5,109 nucleotides of DNA from Micromonosporaceae bacterium. Its GTDB lineage: Bacteria; Actinomycetota; Actinomycetes; Mycobacteriales; Micromonosporaceae. The stretch lies in contig JAFMQQ010000274.1 in assembly GCA_017354595.1 (NCBI GenBank), forward strand, positions 1 to 5,109, in the 5' to 3' direction. A program made the translations under genes and the position numbers. The notes beneath the pieces were generated by a model, which was not told the DNA's origin, did not search any database, and saw only the letters and a program-made list of their open reading frames with translations. Positions 1 to 5,109 of the stretch are shown one piece after another. The first letter of the stretch is position 1. Every line of letters starts with the position of its first letter.

Positions 1-521
1 CACTCCCCGCAGTGCTCGCCATCCTCGCGGTGCTTCTCGGCGGCTTCGCGGTCTTCGCCGCACTGCGCGCGGCACACCTGCGCGGCACCGCCGCCGCCAG
101 CAATGCAGCGCTGACCGACAATGCCACCACAAGCACCGTCAACGGTCAGATCACCACCGCGGTCAACACCATCTTCTCCTACGACTACACCAAGCTCGAC
201 GCCACCGCGCAGGCGGCGCGACAGTTCCTTGTGGACAAAGCGATCTGCCAGTACGACACCCTCTTCCAGGTGGTACGCCAGCAGGCGCCACAACAGCAGC
301 TGGTGGTCACCATCGCGGTCACCAACAGCGGTGTCGAGCTGCTCACCGGCGACCGGGCCCGGCTACTGATCTTCGCCACCCAGAGCAGTACCAGCGCCGT
401 CACCAGGAAAACCTCAACCGCCGGCGCGATGTTCGCCGTCGACGCGGTACGCCGGGACGGCCGGTGGCGGATCGCGAACATCGACACGTTCACCGGCGAC
501 CAGTCCGCCGGCGGCTGTTGA
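1..521 (+). CDS. Mce-associated membrane protein (5' end outside the window)
   Basis: The reading frame is open from the window edge, so the real start probably lies upstream; the first in-frame GTG (position 12) falls inside the membrane segment and is a poor start. The visible protein opens with one hydrophobic segment (LPAVLAILAVLLGGFAVFAAL) followed by basic residues, which suggests a single-pass anchor with the rest outside the membrane. A soluble domain of about 140 residues follows. It ends in RRDGRWRIANIDTF, the typical close of Mce-associated proteins, which have an NTF2/SnoaL-like fold. Such proteins are encoded at the ends of mce operons and are thought to stabilise or assist Mce lipid-import complexes. 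That role is family knowledge; no mce gene is visible here. The gene is tail-to-tail with the diiron oxygenase gene, 37 bp apart, with no clear terminator between them. Another anchored NTF2-like protein remains possible. Confidence 0.75.
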   Translation, partial: LPAVLAILAVLLGGFAVFAALRAAHLRGTAAASNAALTDNATTSTVNGQITTAVNTIFSYDYTKLDATAQAARQFLVDKAICQYDTLFQVVRQQAPQQQLVVTIAVTNSGVELLTGDRARLLIFATQSSTSAVTRKTSTAGAMFAVDAVRRDGRWRIANIDTFTGDQSAGGC

Positions 522-558
522 GGCGCACAGCCCGCCCCGAGTCAGGTCGCAGGCGGAG

Positions 559-1452
559 TCAGATCAGGTGGCTGCGCCGCCACAGCAGCGCGCCGGGGCC
601 GCGGATCAGGCCGAGGTCGCGCAGGGTCGCCACCGCCTTCTCCGCCGACCAGCGCAGCGTCTGGCGGAAGTGCGGGTTGCACCGTGCCGCGGCGCTGCCC
701 GCTGCCGGTTCGATCCCGATCGCCGCGTACACCCGCGGGTGCACCAGCCGGCGGGCGAGGGTCAGGGCGGTGTGCCCCAGGGCCAGCCGGGTCACCGCCA
801 GCGCTGCGGGGCCGGAGTCCCGTACCGCGTACTCCAGCGCCGAGCGCGCGTACCGGACGTGCCGCGCCTCCTCGACCACGTGTACCCGGGAGACCATGCG
901 CACCAACGGTTGTAGCGACTCGTCCGCCGCCGCTTCGCGCTGGAAGCGGTCCAGCACTTCCTCAACGAGCAGGGTCGCCGCGTACATCAGCGGACCACTG
1001 GCGGTCGCCTTGAGCAGGTTGCCGAGCCGGTCCTCCAGGTCGCCGGGGCGGTACACCGGGGCGCCGGTACGTTCGATGAACCGGCCGAACATCACCGAGT
1101 GGCGGCACTCGTCGCCCAGTTCGGTCAGCGCGTACTGCGCGTCGCGGCTGGTCGGGTTCTGGTGGTAGTACTGCCGGACCAGCATCTGCATGAGGATCGT
1201 CTCGAACCAGATGCCGATGCCGGCGGCGCTGGCCACCTCGTGCTTGGTCAGCTCCACCCGTTGCCGGTGCGACAGTCCATCCCACAGCGCGGTGCCGTAC
1301 AGGCTGCTTCGGTGCGGTGGCATCCAGAACAGGTCCTCGTCCAGTGGCGCCGCCCAGTCGATCTCGATGAGCGGATCGTACGAGTGCCGCAGCGAGGACT
1401 CGAGCAGGCGGTTGGCGAGGTGTTCACGAGGGTCCACGGTGTCGACGGACAT
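559..1452 (-). CDS. AurF-like diiron oxygenase (p-aminobenzoate N-oxygenase family)
   Basis: The 297-residue protein is mostly helical and carries the metal-ligand pattern of the AurF family. This comprises an E-x-x-H motif (ECRH, E115 and H118), a glutamate in LLVEEVLDRF (E164 or E165), and an H-x3-E-x2-H motif in HVVEEARH (H191, E195, H198). E84 in IWFE may be the first glutamate. The spacing from E164 to H191 (27 residues) and within the last motif agrees with AurF as I recall it. Characterised relatives (AurF, CmlI) use a non-haem diiron centre and O2 to oxidise arylamines to nitro compounds; many actinobacterial homologues have no known substrate. The ATG is preceded by a strong ribosome site (GGGAGG, ending 4 nt before the start). 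The gene diverges from a DUF4873 gene over a 75-bp shared control region. No biosynthetic cluster genes are visible, so the substrate cannot be inferred. Oxygenase family is firm; N-oxygenation is not. Confidence 0.85.
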   Translation of the reverse strand: MSVDTVDPREHLANRLLESSLRHSYDPLIEIDWAAPLDEDLFWMPPHRSSLYGTALWDGLSHRQRVELTKHEVASAAGIGIWFETILMQMLVRQYYHQNPTSRDAQYALTELGDECRHSVMFGRFIERTGAPVYRPGDLEDRLGNLLKATASGPLMYAATLLVEEVLDRFQREAAADESLQPLVRMVSRVHVVEEARHVRYARSALEYAVRDSGPAALAVTRLALGHTALTLARRLVHPRVYAAIGIEPAAGSAAARCNPHFRQTLRWSAEKAVATLRDLGLIRGPGALLWRRSHLI

Positions 1453-1454
1453 AG

Positions 1455-1462
1455 CACCTCCC
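1455..1462 (-). promoter_or_regulatory. Ribosome binding site of the diiron oxygenase gene
   Basis: On the minus strand this reads GGGAGGTG, two bases before the ATG at 1452; the GGAGG core ends 4 nt before it. This near-perfect anti-16S match fixes the start of the diiron oxygenase gene. Confidence 0.75.
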
Positions 1463-1486
1463 GGGTTGAGGTCTCCGGCGGCAGTT

Positions 1487-1502
1487 GTTACTTGTAAGTA
1501 GC
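1487..1502. promoter_or_regulatory. Palindromic operator candidate between the diiron oxygenase and DUF4873 genes
   Basis: The sequence GTTACTTGTAAGTAGC contains perfect 5-bp arms TACTT (1489-1493) and AAGTA (1496-1500) around a GT centre. It stands out as AT-rich in a very GC-rich setting. It lies between two divergent starts, 35 bp from the oxygenase ATG and about 26 bp from the DUF4873 ATG, so a bound protein could control both. A short palindrome of this form is typical of TetR-family operators, but no TetR gene is in the window; the nearby LacI regulator is another candidate. Binding is inference. Confidence 0.45.
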
Positions 1503-1516
1503 TTGCAATCGAGTAC

Positions 1517-1521
1517 GGAGG
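1517..1521 (+). promoter_or_regulatory. Ribosome binding site of the DUF4873 gene
   Basis: GGAGG sits 6 nt before the ATG at 1528. It supports that start and shows that this short reading frame is a real gene. Confidence 0.7.
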
Positions 1522-1527
1522 CTGTCA

Positions 1528-1830
1528 ATGCCAGATACCGATGCCGACTATGCGGGGGAGATCCTGATCCTCGCCGGAGACACGCAGCTACCGGCACAGG
1601 CGCGGCTGGCCGGCCAGGTCGAACCGGTGGATGGCCGGTTCCACTGGGGTGGCCGGCTGGCCCCCGGTCGCGAACTCGCCGAGCTGGTCCGGGCCGGCCG
1701 GCGGGGGGTGCGGGTACGCATCGGCGACGGTCCGGCGCGGGAGGCGACCCTTGGCGAGGTCGACCCGTGGGGCGGGGTACGCCTGCGCGGGACCGGCCCG
1801 CCGCCATGGGCCGCGCAGCAGGCGGACTGA
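1528..1830 (+). CDS. DUF4873 domain-containing protein
   Basis: This is a 100-residue soluble protein with no signal peptide or membrane segment. The core VEPVDGRFHWGGRL (residues 31-44) and the closing DPWGGVRLRGTGPPPW (79-94) are the hallmarks I associate with DUF4873. That domain of about 90 residues occurs in actinobacteria either alone or fused to the C-terminus of flavin monooxygenases. The predicted character is beta-rich: alternating hydrophobic strands (GEILILAG, ARLAG, GVRVRIG, GVRLRG). Its biochemical role is unknown. Its link to oxygenases, and its position divergent from an AurF-like enzyme with a shared operator candidate, suggest an accessory or substrate-related role; this is inference. 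The ATG has a good ribosome site. The LacI gene follows 93 bp later on the same strand, so co-transcription is possible but not shown. Confidence 0.75.
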   Translation: MPDTDADYAGEILILAGDTQLPAQARLAGQVEPVDGRFHWGGRLAPGRELAELVRAGRRGVRVRIGDGPAREATLGEVDPWGGVRLRGTGPPPWAAQQAD

Positions 1831-1870
1831 AGCGGTTCGGCCCCTGCCTCCCAGATCGTTTGCGGAGTAG

Positions 1871-1884
1871 CCTGACGCAGGTCA
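1871..1884. promoter_or_regulatory. Overlapping inverted repeats upstream of the LacI-family gene
   Basis: Within CCTGACGCAGGTCA two inverted repeats overlap: CCTG-ACG-CAGG (1871-1881) and TGAC-GCAG-GTCA (1873-1884). They lie 40 bp before the LacI-family start, where an autoregulatory operator would be expected. A weak TTGCGG (1860-1865) lies just upstream and the AT-rich CTTAAC (1885-1890) just downstream, but the 19-bp spacing and poor match make a promoter call doubtful. Short arms in GC-rich DNA can arise by chance. Confidence 0.3.
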
Positions 1885-1923
1885 CTTAACCGGGCCGGGT
1901 CCGCGGCGCGTCGAGGGAGGGCT

Positions 1924-2946
1924 ATGAAGCGGCCGACGATCTCGGACATCGCGCGGCGGGCCGGCGCGTCGAAGGCAACCGTCTCCTTCGCGCTCAACGG
2001 CCGGCCGGGCGTCTCCGAGGCGACCCGGCGGCGCATCCTCGCAATCGCCGAGGAGATCGGCTGGAGCCCGAACAGCGCCGCCCGCGCGCTGACCGGTGCC
2101 GCCGCGGGTGCGGTCGGGCTCGCGCTCTGCCGGCCGGCGCGCACGCTGGGGATCGAGCCGTTCTTCATGGAGCTGATCAGCGGGATGGAGGCGGAACTCT
2201 CGGCCCGCTCCTGCGCGCTGACGCTGCAGGTGGTACCCGACCCGGAGACCGAGATCGCGGCCTACCGGCGATGGTGGGCCGAGCGCCGGGTGGACGGCGT
2301 GTTCCTCTGCGACCTGCGGGTGGCCGACCCGCGGGTGCCGGTACTGGCCGAGTTGCAACTGCCCGCGGTGGTGGTCGGTGGCCCGGCCGGCTCGGGCGGG
2401 CTGCACAGCGTCGCGTCCAACGACGCCGCGTCCATTGTGGAGACTGTGCGGTACCTCGCCGCGCTCGGGCACCGGCGGGTGGCCCGGGTCAGTGGCCTGC
2501 CGGAGCTGCAACACACGGCGATCCGTGGCACCGCGTTCGCGGAGATCTGCGACGAGCTGGGACTGGAGCAGGCGGTCACGGTAACGTCGGACTACACCGG
2601 TGAGGACGGCGCCCGCGCGACCCGCCGGCTGCTCTCCGGCGCGCCACGGCCGACCGCCATCATCTACGACAACGACATCATGGCGATCGCCGCGCTCTCG
2701 GTGGCGCAGGAGATGGGCCTTCGGGTACCGGAGGATCTGTCCATTGTGGCCTGGGACGACTCGGCCCTGTGCCAGCTGGTGAACCCGTCGCTGACCGCGC
2801 TGTCCCGGGACATCCCCGGGTACGGTGCCCATGCGGCGCGGCACCTGCTGGCGCTGATCGCCGGCGAGCAGCCGGTCGCCGACCACCGGGACGAGGCGGC
2901 GCACCTGATCCCTCGGCGCAGTACGGCACCGCCGCGCGAAGCCTGA
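1924..2946 (+). CDS. LacI-family transcriptional regulator
   Basis: The 340-residue protein has the standard family length and order. An N-terminal helix-turn-helix spans about residues 4-50 (TISDIARRAGASKATVSFALNG), followed by the hinge helix SAARALTG (51-58). A periplasmic-binding-protein-like ligand domain covers about 62-335, with YDNDIMAIAAL (248-257), VPEDLSIVAWDDS (268-280) and the usual tail LIPRRSTAPP (328-337). Such proteins bind DNA as dimers and respond to small ligands, often sugars. No transporter, glycosidase or sugar enzyme is adjacent, so neither ligand nor target can be named; candidates are its own promoter and the upstream oxygenase/DUF4873 pair. The start is supported by GGGAGGG just before the ATG. 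Two Ser-Ile-Val stretches (residues 170-172 and 273-275) are encoded by the same TCCATTGTGG word using the rare ATT codon. The gene converges on the sigma factor gene with a 24-bp gap. Confidence 0.93.
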   Translation: MKRPTISDIARRAGASKATVSFALNGRPGVSEATRRRILAIAEEIGWSPNSAARALTGAAAGAVGLALCRPARTLGIEPFFMELISGMEAELSARSCALTLQVVPDPETEIAAYRRWWAERRVDGVFLCDLRVADPRVPVLAELQLPAVVVGGPAGSGGLHSVASNDAASIVETVRYLAALGHRRVARVSGLPELQHTAIRGTAFAEICDELGLEQAVTVTSDYTGEDGARATRRLLSGAPRPTAIIYDNDIMAIAALSVAQEMGLRVPEDLSIVAWDDSALCQLVNPSLTALSRDIPGYGAHAARHLLALIAGEQPVADHRDEAAHLIPRRSTAPPREA

Positions 2947-2951
2947 GTACC

Positions 2952-2963
2952 GTCCACAGTGGA
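2952..2963. repeat. Short inverted repeat between convergent genes
   Basis: GTCCACAGTGGA contains TCCAC and GTGGA arms around a single A. It lies in the 24-bp gap between the convergent LacI-family and sigma factor genes. As an RNA hairpin it would have about 4 bp of stem with a 3-nt loop and no U tract, so it is a weak terminator at best. It matches three other GTCCA(C/T)(A/T)GTGG words in the window and is better read as a member of that family. Confidence 0.4.
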
Positions 2964-2970
2964 TACCAGG

Positions 2971-4011
2971 TCAGGGCGGGCCGGGTGCCGTCCGTCGCGG
3001 AGACAACGGAGGCACCGCCCCGGCGTTACCGGTAAGGTCCACTGTGGTCGGCAGGCCGAAGCGGGGGTACAGGTCGTCGAGGTGGAAGCGGGTGACGGCG
3101 GAGAGCCGGTTGCCGGCGACAGTCAACACGAACAGGCCGGCCGGCCCGGCGGTCGGGGCGCCGGGCTCGCCGAGGTAGCTGCCGTAGGCGGACTGGGTGT
3201 TGGCGTGGGCCGGCAGGAGGCGTACCGGTCGGTCGGCGCGGTACCCGAAGGACGCCCGGAGGAAGGCCCGGATCGCGTCGGTGCCGTGGTACTCGTGCGG
3301 CGCCGGCGGCATCGACAGCCATGCATCATCGGTGAGCAGTGCCACCACCCCGTCGACATCGCCGGCGAGGTACGCGCTGGCGAACCGCTGCGCGACCGCG
3401 CGCTGCTGGGCGGAGCCGGGGCGGGCGGGAGGAGTGCGATCGGTGGCCAGCGCGGCGCGGGCCCGCTGCAGCGCACCCTTGACCGCGGTCGGGCCGGTGC
3501 CGAGCATGCCGGCCACCTCCTCGGTGGCGAAGCCGAGCACATCGCGCAGCAGCAGTACCGCCGCCTGCCGGGGCGGCATCCGCTGCAGCGCGGCGATGAA
3601 CGCGAGCTGTACCGCCTCGGCCTGCTGGTACCGCGCCTCCGGCCCGGGCGCCGCATCCGGGATCCCGGCGAGCAGTGCGTCCGGGTACGGCTGCAGCCAG
3701 GTCAGTTCAGCGCGCCGGCTCGGCTCGGGTGGCTGGAACGGCGGCACCGGCTGCGCCGGCACCCGGCGACCGGCGTCGCGCAGCGCGTTGAGACAGCGAT
3801 TGGTGGCGATGCGGTACAGCCAGGTGCGCGGCGAGGCCCGCTCCTGGTAGCCGGCCAGCCCGCGCCACGCCGCCAGCAGCGTCTCCTGCAGCATGTCCTC
3901 GGCGTCGGTCAACGAACCCAGCATCCGGTAGCAGTGCAGCCGCAGCTCCGCCCGGTGCGCCTCGACCAGCCGCCGGAACGCCTGCTCGCTTCGCTCCACG
4001 CCGAGCAGCAT
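2971..4011 (-). CDS. ECF RNA polymerase sigma factor with C-terminal SnoaL-like domain (SigG/SigJ type)
   Basis: The 346-residue protein has three parts. Sigma region 2 spans about residues 10-77 (DAEDMLQETLLAAWR and TWLYRIATNRCLNALR), and region 4 about 136-188 (MPPRQAAVLLLRDVLGF, TAVKGALQRARAAL). An NTF2/SnoaL-like domain follows from about 204 to 320. The linker between regions 2 and 4 contains WLQPYPD (105-111), a motif I associate with SigG-like factors. It directs RNA polymerase to specific promoters; in such fused factors the SnoaL tail is known or proposed to control activity in place of a separate anti-sigma factor, and none is encoded next to it. No good ribosome site precedes the ATG, and an in-frame stop lies 21-24 bp upstream without another start, so a short or absent leader is likely. 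GTG at codon 5 is an alternative start. A SnoaL-like gene diverges from it. Confidence 0.92.
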   Translation of the reverse strand: MLLGVERSEQAFRRLVEAHRAELRLHCYRMLGSLTDAEDMLQETLLAAWRGLAGYQERASPRTWLYRIATNRCLNALRDAGRRVPAQPVPPFQPPEPSRRAELTWLQPYPDALLAGIPDAAPGPEARYQQAEAVQLAFIAALQRMPPRQAAVLLLRDVLGFATEEVAGMLGTGPTAVKGALQRARAALATDRTPPARPGSAQQRAVAQRFASAYLAGDVDGVVALLTDDAWLSMPPAPHEYHGTDAIRAFLRASFGYRADRPVRLLPAHANTQSAYGSYLGEPGAPTAGPAGLFVLTVAGNRLSAVTRFHLDDLYPRFGLPTTVDLTGNAGAVPPLSPRRTAPGPP

Positions 4012-4024
4012 GCCACGAGCGGCG

Positions 4025-4049
4025 GACAGAACTCAGGTCCGACCGTTCC
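4025..4049 (-). promoter_or_regulatory. Candidate ECF-type promoter of the sigma factor gene
   Basis: On the minus strand GGAAC (4049-4045) is followed after exactly 16 nt by TGTC (4028-4025). This resembles the common ECF pattern of a GGAAC -35 element and a (C)GTC -10 element 16-17 nt apart. Transcription would begin near 4018, only a few bases before the ATG at 4011, which fits the lack of a ribosome site. It would allow the sigma factor to transcribe its own gene; which sigma factor reads it is inference. Confidence 0.35.
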
Positions 4050-4053
4050 GTTT

Positions 4054-4085
4054 CCGGTCACCGTGGTGTCGGTACCGGTGACAGG
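4054..4085. repeat. Imperfect inverted repeat in the sigma/SnoaL intergenic region
   Basis: The left arm CCGGTCACCG (4054-4063) and right arm CGGTGACAGG (4076-4085) pair at 9 of 10 positions across a 12-nt spacer. The inner 7 bp of each arm are perfect. The site lies 22 bp before the SnoaL-like start and upstream of the candidate sigma promoter, so it could be an operator for a dimeric regulator. The minus-strand TGTCAC in the right arm also resembles the -35 element reported for ECF41 sigma factors, but I see no matching -10 at the right distance. Confidence 0.4.
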
Positions 4086-4093
4086 CACAACAC

Positions 4094-4102
4094 GGAAGGA
4101 AG
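4094..4102 (+). promoter_or_regulatory. Ribosome binding site of the SnoaL-like gene
   Basis: The purine run GGAAGGAAG ends 4 nt before the ATG at 4107 and supports that start. Confidence 0.6.
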
Positions 4103-4106
4103 CACC

Positions 4107-4496
4107 ATGGCCGACAGCCCAGCTCGCAAGACCGCACTCGCCTACTACCACGCGTGGACCGGACGCGACCTCGACGCTGCGATGCGGTACATCGCCGACG
4201 ACATCGTCTGCGACGCGCCCGCCGGTCGGCTCTCCGGCGCGCAGGAGTACCGCGCCTTCATGGCGCCCTTCGTGCAGATCCTGAAGGAGGCCAGGTTGCT
4301 GGCCGCCTTCGGCGACGATACGACGGCGGTCGTCGTGTACGACACGCAGACGGTACCGGTGCCCAGCGCGCCCGCGGCCGAGTGCGTCACGGTCGTGGAC
4401 GGCCGGATCACCTACAGCCGGTTCATCTTCGACCGGGCTCCGTTCGAGGCCGCGAGGCGCACTGCCGCTCAGGGCTTGCCGGCCACCCCGCAGTGA
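4107..4496 (+). CDS. SnoaL-like / nuclear transport factor 2 family protein
   Basis: The 129-residue soluble protein has the single-domain NTF2/SnoaL layout. An N-terminal helix pair (ARKTALAYYHAWTGRDLDAAMRYIADDIVCDAP, residues 6-38) leads to a strand-rich half (TTAVVVYDTQTV, then AECVTVVDGRITYSRFIFDRAPF at 91-113). The fold serves as a cyclase, isomerase, dehydratase or plain ligand-binding scaffold, and sequence alone does not say which applies here. D31 and D32 after the first helices lie where many family members carry pocket residues. It diverges from a sigma factor that itself carries a SnoaL-like domain, so it may be a target of that factor or bind a related ligand; this is inference. 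Its last 28 bp overlap the 3' end of the methyltransferase gene on the other strand. Confidence 0.83.
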   Translation: MADSPARKTALAYYHAWTGRDLDAAMRYIADDIVCDAPAGRLSGAQEYRAFMAPFVQILKEARLLAAFGDDTTAVVVYDTQTVPVPSAPAAECVTVVDGRITYSRFIFDRAPFEAARRTAAQGLPATPQ

Positions 4497-5109
4497 GCGC
4501 TGGCAAATCCAACCGGCCATTCGTCGTCCGGGTCCGGGCGCCACTGGTGCACCTGGACCAGCCCCGGCTCGACCAGTTCCAGGCCGTCGAAGAACCGGGC
4601 CACCTCGTCCCGCGCGCGCAGCGTCTGCGGCGTCGACACCCGTTCGTTGTACCGGCGCTGCGCCTCGGCCTGCCCGGCCGTGACATCGATCCCGGGGTGG
4701 GACAGGACCAGGTAGCTGCCGGACGGTACCGCCGCGACGACCCGCGCCACGATCCCCCACGGGTCCTCGCGATCCTGGATCAGGTGCAGGATGCCCAGCA
4801 TCATCACCGCGAGCGGCCGGCCCAGGTCGAGGGTCTTCGCCGCCCCGGCGAGGATCTTCTCCGGCTCCCGCAGATCCGCCGGGATGTAGTCGGTCTTCCC
4901 CTCCGACCGGCTGGTCAGCAGCGACCGGGCGTGCAGCAGCACGATCGGGTCGTTGTCGACATAGACGATCCTCGCTGTAGGTGAGACCGCCTGGGCAACC
5001 TCGTGGGTGTTGTTCGCCGACGGGATGCCGGTACCGATGTCCAGGAACTGGTCGATGCCCGCCTCACCGGCCAGCCACCGCACGGACCGGACCAGGAAGG
5101 CGCGCCCGG
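4469..5109 (-). CDS. SAM-dependent methyltransferase, DUF574/Methyltransf_19 type (N-terminus outside the window)
   Basis: The frame stays open to the window edge. It begins with GRAFLVRSVRWLAGEAGIDQ, which matches the conserved RAFL-x-R-x-VR-x-LA stretch before motif I in this family, so the GTG at 5083 is not the real start. About 212 residues of an expected 260-280 are visible. Motif I is FLDIGTGIPSANNTHEVAQ, the SAM-binding glycine loop. The acidic motif is VYVDNDP (D49-D53 region of the visible part), which would hold the SAM ribose. ADLREP and LAVMMLGILHLI follow as motif II and III equivalents. The C-terminus CGVAGKP also fits the family. These enzymes are abundant in Streptomyces and relatives, mostly without assigned substrates. 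The family-typical tail shows that the 28-bp overlap with the SnoaL-like gene is genuine rather than a misread stop. Confidence 0.92.
   Translation of the reverse strand, partial: GRAFLVRSVRWLAGEAGIDQFLDIGTGIPSANNTHEVAQAVSPTARIVYVDNDPIVLLHARSLLTSRSEGKTDYIPADLREPEKILAGAAKTLDLGRPLAVMMLGILHLIQDREDPWGIVARVVAAVPSGSYLVLSHPGIDVTAGQAEAQRRYNERVSTPQTLRARDEVARFFDGLELVEPGLVQVHQWRPDPDDEWPVGFASAHCGVAGKP

Noticed and set aside
539..565. Near-direct repeat GAGTCAGGTC / GAGTCAGATC between and across the ends of the Mce-associated and oxygenase genes
   Set aside because: Ten bases with one mismatch, two copies only, one partly inside the oxygenase coding end; no hairpin and no T tract, so neither a terminator nor an attachment site is supported.
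1485..1513. TTGTTA / TTGCAA as sigma-70 type -35 elements in the oxygenase/DUF4873 gap
   Set aside because: No acceptable -10 element lies at 16-18 bp on either strand, so I could not support a specific promoter.
1882..2904. Long open frame on the minus strand opposite the LacI-family gene
   Set aside because: The LacI-family protein on the plus strand is complete and well conserved; the antisense frame is low-complexity and arises from GC-rich codon bias.
3026..3035. Perfect 10-bp palindrome TTACCGGTAA
   Set aside because: It lies inside the 3' coding part of the sigma factor gene and encodes Leu-Thr-Gly-Asn in frame; a single copy with no regulatory position, most likely chance.
2959..4284. 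Long open frame on the plus strand opposite the sigma factor gene
   Set aside because: It is the antisense shadow of a GC-rich gene; the sigma regions 2 and 4 and the SnoaL domain are clearly readable on the minus strand, while this frame gives an arginine/glycine-rich product without recognisable domains.
3909..4760. Minus-strand open frame spanning the SnoaL-like gene and the sigma/SnoaL control region
   Set aside because: It runs through two confirmed genes and a control region in a third frame and shows no family motif.

Overview
The window is GC-rich, densely packed DNA with strong GC bias at third codon positions. Its gene types (Mce-associated protein, DUF4873, DUF574-type methyltransferase, ECF sigma factor with a SnoaL tail) point to a mycelial or soil actinomycete. 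Micromonosporaceae or Pseudonocardiaceae would fit, but this is inference, not identification. Seven protein genes fill almost everything, and no gap exceeds 100 bp. No RNA gene, insertion sequence, CRISPR array or phage-like element was seen.

Layout. Positions 1-521 (+) hold the 3' part of a Mce-associated membrane protein gene, probably the end of an operon lying to the left. Positions 559-1452 (-) encode an AurF-like diiron oxygenase. It is transcribed away from a small DUF4873 gene at 1528-1830 (+). The 75-bp gap between them holds a palindrome that looks like an operator. A LacI-family regulator follows at 1924-2946 (+). It converges on an ECF sigma factor with a fused SnoaL-like domain at 2971-4011 (-). 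A stand-alone SnoaL-like protein at 4107-4496 (+) diverges from the sigma gene across a 95-bp region. That region carries a candidate ECF promoter and a long imperfect inverted repeat. The window ends with the C-terminal part of a SAM-dependent methyltransferase of the DUF574 type at 4469-5109 (-), whose 3' end overlaps the SnoaL gene by 28 bp.

How they may work together. Two divergent pairs stand out: diiron oxygenase with DUF4873, and SnoaL-tailed sigma factor with SnoaL protein. The first looks like a small oxidation module under shared control. The second looks like a one-component sigma switch next to a possible target. The LacI regulator has no sugar transporter or glycosidase beside it here, so its target is unknown. 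I see no clearly new system. The most unusual DNA-level signal is a family of near-identical GTCCA(C/T)(A/T)GTGG words, four of them within about 620 bp and two inside the LacI coding sequence, where they bring the rare ATT codon.
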